A stretch of 47,293 nt of DNA, taken from Alphaproteobacteria bacterium (GTDB lineage: Bacteria; Pseudomonadota; Alphaproteobacteria; GCA-2731375). The stretch spans positions 1-47,293 of the forward strand of contig JADHTB010000028.1 in assembly GCA_016776605.1 (NCBI GenBank), given 5' to 3'. The notes under the pieces were generated by a model, which saw nothing but the letters and a program-made list of their open reading frames with translations, ran no database searches and was not told the origin of the DNA. Position numbers and translations under genes: made by a program. This document shows, piece after piece, positions 8,680 through 18,449 of this stretch (the stretch's first letter is position 1; every line of letters begins with the position of its first letter).

Positions 8680-9633
8680 ATGGCAAAGTTAAGGGCGGTT
8701 TTTCACTATGCCGCCAGCGCCGGCATCGCCGCGCGCCTGGCCACCGCCGAGAATGATTGGCTGTCCATCGAAAGCTGTGACGAGGGCGACGATACGCGTT
8801 TGTTCCAATTGATGGCCGACGCGGACGTTCTGTGGCACGTTTTGAAACCGGCCACGGCGGAGATTATTGCCGCCGCGCCAAATTTACGTCTGATCCAAAA
8901 GATCGGCGTCGGCGTCAACACCATCGATCTCGATTGTGCCCGCGCCCGGGGCATCACCGTATGCAATATGCCCGGCACCAACAGCCAGGCCGTGGCCGAG
9001 GCGACAGTCCTGCTGCTGCTGTCCGCCCTGCGCCGCGCAGCCACCTTCCATGACGCCACCCGCCGTGGTGATGGCTGGCGCATGGACCCCGCCATCTTTG
9101 ACCGGATTGGCGAGGTTGCCGGGCGCACGGTCGGGCTGGTTGGCTATGGCGAGGTTGGGCGCCGGGTCGGCCCTGTGCTGCGCGCCCTGGGCGCACGGGT
9201 CCTCTACACCGCATCCGGCCCCAAGCCGGGGGCCGAGGCGGACTGGCGGGACCTGCCGGGTCTGCTGGCGGAAAGCGATGTGATTTCGCTGCATCTACCC
9301 CTGACGCCGGAGACGGCGAATATACTGGACGCCGCCGCCTTTGCCGCCATGAAGCCCGGCGCCGTACTGATCAACACGGCCCGTGGTGGTCTGGTGGACC
9401 CGGACGCCCTGTACCATGCTTTGACCACGGGAAGGCTTCTCGCCGCCGGTCTGGATGTTTTCGCCGACGAACCCATCGCCGACAACGAGCCGCTATTGGC
9501 GCTGGAAAACGTGGCGTTGATGCCCCATGTGGCCTGGCTGACACCGGAAACCTTCGACCGCAGCATTGACATCGCCGTGCAAAACAGCCGCCGTCTGCTG
9601 GACGGAGGCGACTTCCTATATCAGGTCGCGTAA
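8680..9633 (+). CDS. D-2-hydroxyacid dehydrogenase (NAD-dependent)
   Basis: The 317-residue enzyme interconverts 2-oxo acids and D-2-hydroxy acids. The NAD motif is G-Y-G-E-V-G at 155-160, and the catalytic triad is visible as Arg235 (N-T-A-R-G-G), Glu264 (F-A-D-E-P) and His283 (M-P-H-V-A-W). The substrate-side motif G-V-G-V-N lies near 76-80. The ATG at 8680 follows AGGAA at a suitable distance. Phosphoglycerate, glyoxylate and other dehydrogenases share this fold; without the C-terminal regulatory domain of SerA it is a short form of open specificity. It heads a run with a MaoC-like enzyme and threonine aldolase. Confidence 0.88.
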   Translation: MAKLRAVFHYAASAGIAARLATAENDWLSIESCDEGDDTRLFQLMADADVLWHVLKPATAEIIAAAPNLRLIQKIGVGVNTIDLDCARARGITVCNMPGTNSQAVAEATVLLLLSALRRAATFHDATRRGDGWRMDPAIFDRIGEVAGRTVGLVGYGEVGRRVGPVLRALGARVLYTASGPKPGAEADWRDLPGLLAESDVISLHLPLTPETANILDAAAFAAMKPGAVLINTARGGLVDPDALYHALTTGRLLAAGLDVFADEPIADNEPLLALENVALMPHVAWLTPETFDRSIDIAVQNSRRLLDGGDFLYQVA

Positions 9634-9677
9634 TTTTGGTGGGGAAAAATGCTGCGGACAACGACGGTGATCTGTCC

Positions 9678-10160
9678 ATGAATGATGGCTTGAACGATCA
9701 GGCGCCTTTTTTGGACCTGATCCATTTCGAGGATTTCGCGGTCGGCGACCGCTATGCCTATGGCGCCCATGAAATGCGGCGCGAAGACATGCTTGCCTTC
9801 GCAAGACAGTTCGATCCCGAGCCCTTCCATCTGGATGCCGAGGCGGCCAAGGCCATGGGCTGGCCCGATCTGATCGCCTCCGGCCCGCACGTCTGCGCCG
9901 TCTGGCGCCGCCTGTCCAAGGACGCTTTTGCCGCCGCCGACGCGTTTGTTTCACCGGGCTGGGACGAAATCCGCTGGCGCAAACCAGTTCTGGTCGGCCA
10001 TGTCCTGAACGTGCTTTCCCAGGTATCGGCGGCGCGGCCGCTACGCAGCCGGCCCGAACTCGGCTATATTCAATTCAGCAACGAAATCCGCAATCAACAT
10101 GGCGAAATCACCACGACAATGATGACCAGTTGGTTCGTGCACCGCAGGCCGGCGGCATAA
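9678..10160 (+). CDS. MaoC-like (hot-dog fold) acyl-CoA hydratase/dehydratase
   Basis: The roughly 160-residue protein has the single hot-dog fold of MaoC-type hydratases that act on enoyl-CoA or related thioesters. The active-site segment is F-D-P-E-P-F-H followed by A-S-G-x-H, with Asp and His in the usual positions and Glu where the (R)-hydratases have Asn. I chose the ATG at 9678; an in-frame TTG at 9636 would add 14 residues. The gene follows the dehydrogenase by about 44 bp and precedes threonine aldolase by 29 bp, so the three are probably cotranscribed. Confidence 0.8.
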   Translation: MNDGLNDQAPFLDLIHFEDFAVGDRYAYGAHEMRREDMLAFARQFDPEPFHLDAEAAKAMGWPDLIASGPHVCAVWRRLSKDAFAAADAFVSPGWDEIRWRKPVLVGHVLNVLSQVSAARPLRSRPELGYIQFSNEIRNQHGEITTTMMTSWFVHRRPAA

Positions 10161-10189
10161 TCCAACCACTTAATTCGAGGATAAATATC

Positions 10190-11227
10190 ATGGACGCACC
10201 GCGCATCGATCTTTACAGCGATACCCATACCAAGCCGACGCCCGCCATGCGCCAGGCCATGGCGGAGGCCGAAGTGGGCGACGAGCAGAATTTTGAAGAC
10301 CCCACGGTCAACAAACTCTGCGCCATGGTGGCGGAATTGCTGGGCCAGGAGGCGGCGGTATTCCTGCCGTCGGGCACCATGTGCAACCAGATCGCCTTTC
10401 GGGTGCATTGCCAGCCCGGCGACGAAATCATCCTGGATTACTTCGCCCACCCCATAAATGCCGAGAGCGGTGGGCCGTCGGCGCTGTCCATGGCCCAGAC
10501 CCGCGCCCTGCAAACCAAGTGCGGTATATTCACCGCCAATCAGGTCCGGGACGCCATCCGGCCCGCCCGCCGCCATGCCCCACGCAGCCGGGTGCTGTCG
10601 GTTGAGAATACGACCAACTACGGCGGTGGCAGCATCTGGCCGATCGAGGATATTGCCGCCGTTACGGCGGTGGCCAGGGAACATGGTATGGCGACCCATA
10701 TGGATGGCGCGCGGTTGTTGAATGCCGTTGTTGAAAGCGGTACTTCGGCCAAGGAATATGGCCGGCATTTCGATTCCCTATGGATCGATCTATCCAAAGG
10801 CCTGGGCTGTCCGATTGGCGGCGTTCTGGCGGGCAGCGCCGATTTCATCAAGCAGGCCTGGCGCCAGAAACAACTGTTGGGCGGGGCCATGCGCCAAGCC
10901 GGTATCATTGCCGCCGCCGGGGTTTATGCCCTGGAACATCATGTGGAGCGGCTGGCCGAGGACCATGAGAATGCGCGAAATTTCAGCCGGGCAATTGCCC
11001 AAATACCCGGCATCAAATTGCTGTTCGACCGCTGCGAAACCAATCTGGTGTTCTTCGACGTCGCGGATACGGGCCTGGATGCCGCCGAAGTCGGCAAACA
11101 ATTGCAGGCGCGCGGCGTCCGCATTGGTGCCATGGGGCCAACCCGTATGCGGGCCGTTACCCATTTGGATATCAGCCCCGAGCAATTGGTCGAGGCGGCT
11201 CAAATCCTAAGCGACGTCGTCAGCTAG
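10190..11227 (+). CDS. ltaE: Low-specificity threonine aldolase
   Basis: This PLP enzyme cleaves threonine or allo-threonine to glycine and acetaldehyde, and can act on other beta-hydroxy amino acids. The 345-residue protein has the PLP lysine in D-L-S-K-G-L-G-C (Lys203), H-M-D-G-A-R (Asp172), the S-G-T-M-x-N cofactor loop at 61-66, and the start R-I-D-L-Y-S-D-T-x-T of the family. GAGGA lies 10 bases before ATG 10190. The TAG stop (11225-11227) belongs to a CTAG repeat end, and the gene converges with the selenoprotein gene across a large hairpin. Confidence 0.9.
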   Translation: MDAPRIDLYSDTHTKPTPAMRQAMAEAEVGDEQNFEDPTVNKLCAMVAELLGQEAAVFLPSGTMCNQIAFRVHCQPGDEIILDYFAHPINAESGGPSALSMAQTRALQTKCGIFTANQVRDAIRPARRHAPRSRVLSVENTTNYGGGSIWPIEDIAAVTAVAREHGMATHMDGARLLNAVVESGTSAKEYGRHFDSLWIDLSKGLGCPIGGVLAGSADFIKQAWRQKQLLGGAMRQAGIIAAAGVYALEHHVERLAEDHENARNFSRAIAQIPGIKLLFDRCETNLVFFDVADTGLDAAEVGKQLQARGVRIGAMGPTRMRAVTHLDISPEQLVEAAQILSDVVS

Positions 11228-11348
11228 AGCAATTTTTGAGATTGCCGAGCCGCCCGCTCCCCCTCTCGGCCACCCATTGATCATAATCCCGTGGGTGGCC
11301 GGGAGGGGGAGCGGGCGGCCCGGCGATTCGATGAATATCGAAAATGGA
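11224..11348. repeat. CTAG-started intergenic element with a 28-bp-stem hairpin (copy C)
   Basis: The element begins CTAGAGCAATTTTTGAG like the other copies, but its centre is a different, very strong palindrome. Arms 11249-11276 and 11292-11319 pair over 28 bp with a single T/G wobble, and outer pairing extends this to 11244-11324 around a 15-base loop. It fills the space between the convergent ltaE and selW-like genes and may end transcription from both sides. Confidence 0.75.
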
Positions 11349-11564
11349 CTAAGCCAGGGCGTCCAATTCCTCGTCAGTGGGAAAGCGGCCCACGGCTTTT
11401 TTCGAGTAGACCAGCCGGCCATCGACGGTGATTTCGAATTTACCGCCGCCCGAGGCGGTCAGAGTGACATCGGCGCCGAATTTGTTCTGCAATCGATCCC
11501 TCGCACGGAGGGCGTTGGGTTTGTAGTTTCACATTGAGCAATATTCGATATCGATCTGCATCAT
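11349..11564 (-). CDS. SelW-like (Rdx/SelT-SelW-SelH) selenoprotein with in-frame UGA
   Basis: Read on the minus strand from ATG 11564 (GGGAGAA upstream), the frame gives 71 residues if the TGA at 11529-11531 is read as selenocysteine. The start is I-E-Y-C-S-M-U-N-Y-K-P-N-A, that is Cys9-x-x-Sec12, exactly the CxxU redox motif of SelW-like thioredoxin-fold proteins. The rest (G-G-G-K-F-E-I-T-V-D-G, then Y-S-K-K and G-R-F-P) matches the family throughout and ends at TAG 11349. A SECIS-like hairpin follows the UGA. Such proteins are thought to act as small thiol or selenol oxidoreductases. Gene finders that treat UGA as stop would miss it. A Cys-to-stop sequencing error or decayed gene is the alternative; the conserved remainder and hairpin argue against it. 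Confidence 0.87.
11498..11512 (-). promoter_or_regulatory. Bacterial SECIS-like hairpin for the UGA codon
   Basis: On the minus strand the stem CCCTC/GAGGG closes the loop CGTGC, starting 16 bases after the UGA. The G at the second loop position is 23 bases after the UGA, inside the window usual for bacterial SECIS elements, which need a G among the first two loop bases. The stem sits inside the coding sequence, as in bacteria. SelB binding is inferred. Confidence 0.75.
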
Positions 11565-11575
11565 TTTCTCCCAAA

Positions 11576-12304
11576 TTAGGACATGCCGCGTTGGCGGCTA
11601 ATACGGTCGTAGGCATCGTTAATGGTGGCCAGCTTTTCCGTCGCCAGATCAACAAATTCCTGGGGCAGGCCACGGGCAATGGCGCGGTCGGGATGGTTCT
11701 CGCGGATCAAGGCCCGCCAGGCCTGCTTCACCGCCTCATCATCCACGTCAGGTGTAAGGCCCATGATGGTGTAGGGATCAGCCAAATCAGGGCCCAGATG
11801 ATAGGCCCGAATGCGGGCAAAGCCGGTTTCATCAAAGCCGAAGATCTGCGCCACCTTGCGTAAATAATCCAGCTCCGCCGGATGCAGGATCTGATCAGCC
11901 TTGGCGACATGGAACAGGCCGTGCAACAGATCTTCCAATACCTCGGAGGCCGGTTCGAACAAATCGGCGATCTGCCCCGCATAGGCTTCAAAGCCGGCAA
12001 CATCCTTGCGCGCCAGATTGAAGACCCGGGAAACGCTCTTCATATCCTCGGGCGAAATCTTGAAGACCTGTTTGAAGGCTTCCACTTCGTCCCTGGTTAC
12101 CTGGCCATCGGCCTTGGCCATCTTCGCGCCCAGGGCAATAACCCCGATGGTGAAGGCGATTTGACGGGTGCCGTCGCTGGTATCGGCGACAATATGGCGC
12201 AGCTTGTCCACCGCTTGTTCGGCAATACCGCCCAACAGAGCGCCCAGCGGCCCGCCCAAGGCAAAGCCGCCCACACCACGAACAATTCTGTTCCAAATAC
12301 TCAT
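11576..12304 (-). CDS. djlA: DjlA-like protein: TerB domain plus C-terminal J domain
   Basis: The 242-residue protein starts with a glycine-rich hydrophobic stretch (about 8-30), which may anchor it in the membrane. A TerB-like helical domain (about 45-150, with K-A-D-G-Q-V-T and a second K-A-D-Q) follows. The end is a DnaJ domain (about 175-240) with the H-P-D signature in R-E-N-H-P-D-R that stimulates the ATPase of DnaK. ATG 12304 is preferred over an ATG 12 bases upstream. Its TAA is 11 bp before the SelW-like start, so the two are cotranscribed. The promoter must lie in the 130 bp shared with the divergent oxoprolinase gene. Confidence 0.85.
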   Translation of the reverse strand: MSIWNRIVRGVGGFALGGPLGALLGGIAEQAVDKLRHIVADTSDGTRQIAFTIGVIALGAKMAKADGQVTRDEVEAFKQVFKISPEDMKSVSRVFNLARKDVAGFEAYAGQIADLFEPASEVLEDLLHGLFHVAKADQILHPAELDYLRKVAQIFGFDETGFARIRAYHLGPDLADPYTIMGLTPDVDDEAVKQAWRALIRENHPDRAIARGLPQEFVDLATEKLATINDAYDRISRQRGMS

Positions 12305-12434
12305 GCCGGCGACCATCCCTCTTGCGCGGACGGTTACCCTTAGGCCGGTCGCTGCAAATTGGCAAGTAGGCCGTTGCCATAGAGATCATTTGCCGGTATT
12401 TTACCGACAAATCATTTTTATAAGGATCAAGACC

Positions 12435-15400
12435 ATGCCCGAAAAGTGGGATTTTTGGATCGACCGCGGCGGCACGTTCACGGACGTGGTCGCCAGGCGG
12501 CCCGATGGAGGCTATCTCAGCCACAAGCTGCTTTCAGAGAATCCAGAACAATATCCCGACGCGGCATTACAGGGGATCCGCGATCTGCTTGGCGTCGCCA
12601 AGACCGAGGCCATTCCCACCGACCGTATCGCCACCGTTAAAATGGGGACCACGGTCGGCACCAACGCCCTGTTGGAGCGCAAGGGCGACCGCACCTTGTT
12701 GTTAACGACCAAGGGTTTTCGTGATGTATTGCGCATTGGCTATCAAAACCGCCCCCGCCTCTTCGACCTGAATATAAAACTGCCCGAAATGCTGTACGAG
12801 CAGGTTTGCGAGGTCGCGGGACGGTTTACGGCCCAGGGTGAGGAACGCACGGCCCTTGACCTGGACGCTGCCCGCGCCGGCCTGCAGGCAGCCTATGACG
12901 ATGGCATCCGGGCCTGCGCCATCGTCTTCATGCATGGCTATCGCTATACCGCCCACGAAAAGGCGGCGGCGGCAGTCGCCGAAGACATCGGTTTCACCCA
13001 GATTTCCACTTCGCACCAGGTCAGCCCGCTGATGAAGATGGTGGGCCGTGGCGATACAACGGTGGTTGACGCCTACCTGTCGCCGATCCTGCGCCGTTAT
13101 GTGGACCGGGTCGCGGCGGAATTGGGCGATGCCCGCCTGATGTTCATGCAGTCCAATGGCGGCCTGACCGATGCCAGCCTGTTCCAGGGCAAGGACTGTA
13201 TTCTGTCGGGCCCGGCGGGCGGCGTGGTCGGTGCGGTGCGCACCACGGCCATGGCCGGGTTTGAAAAAATCATCGGCTTCGACATGGGCGGCACCTCCAC
13301 GGATGTCTCCCATTATGCCGGCGCTTTCGAAAGGGCCTTTGAGAGCGAGGTCGCGGGTATCCGCGTGCGCGCGCCGATGATGCATATCCACACCGTTGCC
13401 GCTGGTGGCGGTTCAATTCTGCATTACGACGGCGCCCGTTTTACCGTTGGGCCCGATTCCGCCGGCGCCAATCCCGGACCGGCCTGTTACCGGCGTGGCG
13501 GCCCCTTGGCGGTAACCGATTGCAACGTCATGCTGGGTAAGTTGAGCCCGGAATTCTTCCCCAAGGTTTTCGGCCCCAATGGCGATGAACCCTTGAACCG
13601 GGAGGCCGTGACCAAAAAATTCGCCGCGCTGGCGGCGGAAATTTCCGCCTCGGGGCGGGATGCCATGACAGCGGAAGCCATCGCTGAAGGCTATCTGACC
13701 ATCGCGGTTGAAAATATGGCAAGTGCCATCAAAAAAATCTCGATACAGCGTGGCTATGACGTCTCGGAATACGTTTTAAGCTGCTTTGGCGGCGCTGGCG
13801 GGCAACATGCCTGCCTGGTCGCCGATGCATTGGGCATGAAGAAAGTATTCATCCATCCCCTGGCCGGTGTGCTGTCGGCCTATGGCATGGGCCTCGCCGA
13901 TATCCGCGCCATGCGCCAACGCGCGGTCGAAGAGGTTCTGGACGAGGGGTTAATGCCTGCCTTGGGCACCGCCTTGGATGAACTGGCGGCGGAAGGTCTG
14001 GCCGAATTACATAGCCAGGAAATCGACGACGAACGGATCACGGTCCTGCGCAAGCTGCATCTGCGCTATCAGGGTACGGATACGGCCCTGGTGGTGGATT
14101 TCGCGGACCGGGCCGCGATTATAAGCGCCTTCGAAGAGGCCCATCGTCAGCAATTCGGCTTTATTGATCAAAGCAAATCCCATGTGGTCGAAGCGGTCTC
14201 GGTGGAGGCCGTGGGCGCCGGCGAACCGGCCGTGGATGCGCCATTGGATACGGCGGAGGGCGGCCGCCTCGATAGCATTCCGCCCCTGGCCCATGTGCAG
14301 ACCTATATGGCGGGCCGCTACCACGATGCCCCGGTCATAGACCGCAACCATATGCGCCCGGGGGACAAGGTCAGCGGCCCGGCTGTTTTGCGCGAAGATA
14401 CCGCGACCACGGTGATTGAACCCGGTTGGCAGGCGGCCATGACCGATGTGGGGCATCTTATTCTAAGCCGGATCCAAGCCTTGCCGAAACGGGTCGCGAT
14501 CGGCACAGATGTAGATCCGGTCATGTTGGAAATCTTCAACAACCTATTCATGTCAACGGCCGAGCAGATGGGTCTGGTCCTGCAAATGACCACCAATTCC
14601 GTGAACATCAAGGAGCGGTTGGACTTCTCCTGCGCGGTATTCGACCGGGAGGGTGAATTGATCGCCAATGCACCGCACATTCCGGTGCATCTGGGCAGTA
14701 TGGATGAATCCATCAAGGCGGTCATCCGTGTCCATGGCGCCAGCATGCGTCCCGGTGATGTGTTCGTATTGAACGCGCCCTACAACGGCGGCACCCATTT
14801 GCCGGATGTCACCGTCATTACCCCGGTATTCGACGATGACGCGGCAGGCGCCGGGGCCAAAGCCCTGTTCTATGTCGCCTCGCGCGGCCACCATGCCGAA
14901 ATCGGCGGTATCTCTCCCGGCTCCATGCCGCCCAACAGCCGAACCGTGGAAGAAGAAGGCATCTTGATCGATAATATTAAGCTGGTCGATCAAGGGCGTT
15001 TTCTGGAAACCGAAATGCGCGCGCTGTTGGCCTCCGGCCCCTACCCCTCGCGCAATCCTGACAGCAATATTGCTGATTTAAAGGCCCAGATCGCGGCCTG
15101 TGAAAAGGGTGTGCAGGAACTGCGGCGGGTGGTCGATCATTTCGGTCTGGATGTGGTCTATGCCTATATGGGGCACGTCCAGGACAATGCGGAGGAATCC
15201 GTCCGCCGGGTCATCGACGTCCTGCAGACCGGCAGTTTTGAATGCCCAATGGATGACGGCTCTAAAATCTGCGTCGAAGTTTCCATCAATCACCAGGAGC
15301 GCACGGCCAAGATCGACTTCACCGGCACCTCGGCGCAATTGGATACAAATTTCAACGCCCCCACGTCAGTCTGCCGATCCGCCGTGTTGTACGTTTTCCG

Positions 15401-16058
15401 CACCCTGGTGGACGCTGACATCCCCTTGAATGCGGGCTGTTTGAAACCCATAACCCTGGTGATCCCGGATGATTGCATGTTGAATCCGAAATATCCGGCC
15501 GCCGTCGTCGCCGGCAATGTGGAGACGTCGCAGAATATTGTCGATTGCCTGTACGGCGCCCTGGGCCGCCTGGCTGCCTGCCAAGGCACCATGAATAACT
15601 TCACCTTTGGCAATGACCAGCTGCAATATTACGAGACCATCTGTTCCGGCACCCCGGCGGGCCCCGGCTTCGACGGCACGGACGCCGTGCATGCGCATAT
15701 GACCAATTCACGGCTGACCGATCCGGAAATTCTGGAGTGGCGGTTTCCTGTTATGCTCGACAGCTTTGCGATCCGGCCCAATTCAGGCGGACGGGGAGCT
15801 TACAACGGCGGCGCGGGCATTCTCCGCCGGGTGCGGTTTTTACAGCCGATGACCGCCTCTATCCTCTCATGCCGCCGCGTGGTGGCGCCGCACGGCATCG
15901 CGGGCGGTGGCGATGGCGAACCGGGGCGCTGCTGGGTCGAGCGGGCCGACGGTGGTCATGAGGAATTGTCCGGCTGCGACAGCACGGAAATGGGCGCCGA
16001 GGACGTCTTCGTCATCCAGACGCCCACGGGCGGCGCCTATGGAGAGGCCAAATCATGA
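12435..16058 (+). CDS. Fused hydantoinase A/B, 5-oxoprolinase type
   Basis: This 1207-residue protein joins an N-terminal HyuA (ATPase-like, about 1-685) and a C-terminal HyuB (about 690-1200) half, the layout of eukaryote-type 5-oxoprolinase, which opens 5-oxoproline with ATP. Features include the N-terminal R-G-G-T-F-T-D-V-V motif, [11 protein letters not shown] in the HyuA core and the HyuB start [16 protein letters not shown] precedes ATG 12435; an open extension upstream overlaps djlA and is not protein-like. Hydantoinase or acetophenone carboxylase-type activities use the same parts, so the substrate is not certain. The stop overlaps the next gene by ATGA. Confidence 0.88.
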   Translation: MPEKWDFWIDRGGTFTDVVARRPDGGYLSHKLLSENPEQYPDAALQGIRDLLGVAKTEAIPTDRIATVKMGTTVGTNALLERKGDRTLLLTTKGFRDVLRIGYQNRPRLFDLNIKLPEMLYEQVCEVAGRFTAQGEERTALDLDAARAGLQAAYDDGIRACAIVFMHGYRYTAHEKAAAAVAEDIGFTQISTSHQVSPLMKMVGRGDTTVVDAYLSPILRRYVDRVAAELGDARLMFMQSNGGLTDASLFQGKDCILSGPAGGVVGAVRTTAMAGFEKIIGFDMGGTSTDVSHYAGAFERAFESEVAGIRVRAPMMHIHTVAAGGGSILHYDGARFTVGPDSAGANPGPACYRRGGPLAVTDCNVMLGKLSPEFFPKVFGPNGDEPLNREAVTKKFAALAAEISASGRDAMTAEAIAEGYLTIAVENMASAIKKISIQRGYDVSEYVLSCFGGAGGQHACLVADALGMKKVFIHPLAGVLSAYGMGLADIRAMRQRAVEEVLDEGLMPALGTALDELAAEGLAELHSQEIDDERITVLRKLHLRYQGTDTALVVDFADRAAIISAFEEAHRQQFGFIDQSKSHVVEAVSVEAVGAGEPAVDAPLDTAEGGRLDSIPPLAHVQTYMAGRYHDAPVIDRNHMRPGDKVSGPAVLREDTATTVIEPGWQAAMTDVGHLILSRIQALPKRVAIGTDVDPVMLEIFNNLFMSTAEQMGLVLQMTTNSVNIKERLDFSCAVFDREGELIANAPHIPVHLGSMDESIKAVIRVHGASMRPGDVFVLNAPYNGGTHLPDVTVITPVFDDDAAGAGAKALFYVASRGHHAEIGGISPGSMPPNSRTVEEEGILIDNIKLVDQGRFLETEMRALLASGPYPSRNPDSNIADLKAQIAACEKGVQELRRVVDHFGLDVVYAYMGHVQDNAEESVRRVIDVLQTGSFECPMDDGSKICVEVSINHQERTAKIDFTGTSAQLDTNFNAPTSVCRSAVLYVFRTLVDADIPLNAGCLKPITLVIPDDCMLNPKYPAAVVAGNVETSQNIVDCLYGALGRLAACQGTMNNFTFGNDQLQYYETICSGTPAGPGFDGTDAVHAHMTNSRLTDPEILEWRFPVMLDSFAIRPNSGGRGAYNGGAGILRRVRFLQPMTASILSCRRVVAPHGIAGGGDGEPGRCWVERADGGHEELSGCDSTEMGAEDVFVIQTPTGGAYGEAKS

Positions 16059-16561
16059 GCGGATCGCCCATCGTTTCCTCTGCCCATCTGGTGTCCGAGC
16101 AGGCAACCGAGCTAAGCGAGTTCGAGTTCGGCCTGAACATGGCGATCAACGCCTATCACCGCTGGATCGTGCATTGCATGGCAGCGGCGGGACAGGACGG
16201 CCTGGGCGCCCTAGACGTTTTGGTACTGCATCTGGTCAACCATCGCGAACGGGAAAAGCGGCTGTCGGATTTATGTTTTTTGCTGAATATCGAAGACAGC
16301 CACGTGGTCAATTATTCCCTGAAAAAGCTGGCCCGAATGGATCTGGTGACCGCCCACCGCCGGGGCAAGGAGACTTTTCATGCCACCAGCGAGTCAGGTC
16401 AGGCCGCATGCCAGCGCTATCGGGAAATCCGCGAATCCTGCCTGATCGCCAGCCACGCCGCCCTGGGCCAGGACAACCAGGAAATCGGCGAGGCAGCGCG
16501 CATGCTGCGGCTGCTGTCGGGTCTGTACGACCAAGCCGCACGCGCCGCGGCCTCGCTGTAG
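16055..16561 (+). CDS. Winged-helix DNA-binding protein (MarR-like)
   Basis: The 168-residue, largely helical protein has a central winged-helix region (about 60-115: [10 protein letters not shown], then [16 protein letters not shown]), with the wing around R-R-G-K-E-T-F. This layout matches MarR-type regulators, which bind DNA as dimers and respond to small ligands. It overlaps the oxoprolinase gene by 4 bp and is 3 bp from the following transporter, so all three are translated from one message. It probably regulates this catabolic unit, but no operator is visible to me. Confidence 0.78.
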   Translation: MSGSPIVSSAHLVSEQATELSEFEFGLNMAINAYHRWIVHCMAAAGQDGLGALDVLVLHLVNHREREKRLSDLCFLLNIEDSHVVNYSLKKLARMDLVTAHRRGKETFHATSESGQAACQRYREIRESCLIASHAALGQDNQEIGEAARMLRLLSGLYDQAARAAASL

Positions 16562-16564
16562 AAA

Positions 16565-17458
16565 ATGTCCGAAATTACCGGTTTGCAGCACCTGGCGCCC
16601 ATTCTGCTGGCCCTGACATCGGCCATGTTGTTCGCGGTCTCGATCCTGGTTCTGCATCAGGGTCTGCGCCATGCGGATTCCGAGACCGGATCCCTGATCC
16701 AGATCGGCGCTACGGTCCTGTGCTACTGGCTGTTTGCGCCCTGGTTGGTTGAAAGTTGGTATTGGTTTACCCCAGCGGCCTTGCTTTTTGCCCTGGTCGG
16801 CCTGTTCAAGCCATTTTTATCCGCCAATGCCGCGTTGTTGAGTGTGCATTATCTGGGGCCGACCCCGACCAGCACCCTGGCCTCAACCTCGCCCTTGTTC
16901 GCCGCCGCCTTTGGGGTATTTTTTCTGGGCGAACATCTAACCTTGCCCATTGTACTGGGCACCATGGCGATCATGGGCGGCTCCATTGTCCTGGCACAAC
17001 AGGGCGGCTGGGGGCGCCACACATCGTGGCCCCTTTGGGCCCTGTCGCTGCCCATGGCCGCCGCACTGATCCGTTCCTCGGGCGATGTGCTGACCAAATT
17101 CGCCATGCTCGACCTGCCCAGTCCGTATTTTGCCGGGCTGGTCAGCTTTACCGTCTCGCTGATTATCGCCCTGCTGGTCTATGGTGCGCGGCGGCGCAGC
17201 TTGCCGAAATTCGGAAAAGACCATGGCACCGGCTGGTTCGTGCTGGCAGGCGTTATCAACGGGGTCTCTGTCTATTGCCTGAATGTCGCGCTGAAACTGG
17301 GTGAGGTCGTGGTGGTCATACCTCTGGTGGCGGCCTCGCCCCTGTTGACCCTGCTGTTGAGCGTTTATCTGGTCCGCCGGGAAACCATCACCCGCAACAG
17401 CCTGTTGGCGGTGTTGTTGGTGGTCCCTGGCGTCATCATGATCACACTAAGCCGATAG
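16565..17458 (+). CDS. EamA/DMT-type transporter
   Basis: The 297-residue membrane protein has ten hydrophobic segments arranged as two EamA repeats, the drug/metabolite transporter plan (RhaT/YdcZ-like exporters). A stretch G-P-T-P-T-S-T-L-A-S-T-S-P-L-F ends the first repeat, and V-I-P-L-V-A-A-S-P-L-L-T the second, as is usual. It probably moves an amino acid, cyclic amide or its product. It follows the winged-helix gene by 3 bp and precedes another transporter gene by 14 bp. Confidence 0.85.
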   Translation: MSEITGLQHLAPILLALTSAMLFAVSILVLHQGLRHADSETGSLIQIGATVLCYWLFAPWLVESWYWFTPAALLFALVGLFKPFLSANAALLSVHYLGPTPTSTLASTSPLFAAAFGVFFLGEHLTLPIVLGTMAIMGGSIVLAQQGGWGRHTSWPLWALSLPMAAALIRSSGDVLTKFAMLDLPSPYFAGLVSFTVSLIIALLVYGARRRSLPKFGKDHGTGWFVLAGVINGVSVYCLNVALKLGEVVVVIPLVAASPLLTLLLSVYLVRRETITRNSLLAVLLVVPGVIMITLSR

Positions 17459-17472
17459 GGCCGGGCCGGCGG

Positions 17473-18405
17473 ATGGATATCATATCAATTTGCCTGCACT
17501 TTCTGGCCCGCCACGCCACCAAATTTCTGGCGTTGGGTGTTTTGACCGGCCTGGTACTGCCGCCATTGGCCGATTTCATGCGCCCGACACTGGCGCCGGT
17601 GATCTTCATCAGCATGACCCTGGCCCTGATCCGGCTGGATTTTAGTGACGTCGCCAATTTTTTGCGGCGACCGGTCCTGTTGCTTCTGTTCACCGTTTTC
17701 GCTCTGTTCATTTCGCCAATTGCGATGGCGGCTGCGGTTTCGGCCATTGACTTGCCAACCGGTCTGGCTATCGGCTTGGTCCTCATGGCCGCCTCGGCAC
17801 CGATTAACTCGGCACCCGCCTTTGCCTTGATCCTGGGTTTGGACGCCGCCTTCGCCGTCGCGGCGGTGGTCTTGTGCCATATACTTTTGCCCTTGACCTT
17901 ACCCGCCATGGCCCTGTGGTTGCTGGGGTTGGAGCTGCAAATCAGTCTGGTCGAATTCATGGGCCGGTTGGCATTCATGATCGGCGGCGGGTTTGCCCTG
18001 GCCATCGCCGCTAAACGCTGGCTGCTGACACCGGCCTCGCTGAAACGTCATGCCGGCCATATCGATGGCCTGATGGTCGTCTGCCTGATGTTCATTGCCA
18101 TCGCCATCATGGCCGGGGTCACGGAATTCTTCGTTGCCCGGCCCGGTTTCGTTCTGTTGACCATCGCCGCGGCCTTTATCGCCAATGCCAGTCTGCAGGT
18201 TTTGGGTTTCCTGGCGTTTCTGCCCGCCGGGCGGCGGCTGGCCTTTACCTCCGGGCATATGGCGGGAAACTGCAACATGGCCTTGATCCTGGCCGTGCTG
18301 GCCGATAGGGCCCAGATAGAGGTGGTGATCTTTTTCGCCCTGGCGCAACTGCCCATGTACATGCTGCCCATCGTCGCCAATCGCGTTTACCGCCGATTTC
18401 TTTAG
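17473..18405 (+). CDS. BASS-like (bile acid:sodium symporter superfamily) membrane protein
   Basis: The 310-residue protein has nine to ten hydrophobic segments. The crossover-type loops M-A-A-S-A-P-I-N-S-A-P and G-H-M-A-G-N-C-N-M-A fall where BASS and related arsenite-permease-like proteins have their two discontinuous helices. This suggests a sodium-coupled organic anion transporter. The match is by pattern only, and it could belong to a related BART family. It lies 14 bp after the DMT gene. Confidence 0.65.
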   Translation: MDIISICLHFLARHATKFLALGVLTGLVLPPLADFMRPTLAPVIFISMTLALIRLDFSDVANFLRRPVLLLLFTVFALFISPIAMAAAVSAIDLPTGLAIGLVLMAASAPINSAPAFALILGLDAAFAVAAVVLCHILLPLTLPAMALWLLGLELQISLVEFMGRLAFMIGGGFALAIAAKRWLLTPASLKRHAGHIDGLMVVCLMFIAIAIMAGVTEFFVARPGFVLLTIAAAFIANASLQVLGFLAFLPAGRRLAFTSGHMAGNCNMALILAVLADRAQIEVVIFFALAQLPMYMLPIVANRVYRRFL

Positions 18406-18449
18406 GGGTAGCGGTTCCACCGCATCGCGAAATACTTTAGGGTCGGCGG

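Noticed and set aside
11349..11564. Reading TGA 11529-11531 as a plain stop or pseudogene
   Set aside because: The sequence after it is fully conserved SelW-like, the codon is at the CxxU position and a SECIS-like hairpin follows.
12168..12434. N-terminal extension of the oxoprolinase gene
   Set aside because: It lies antisense inside the djlA-like gene; the family start R-G-G-T-F-T and a good ribosome site belong to ATG 12435.
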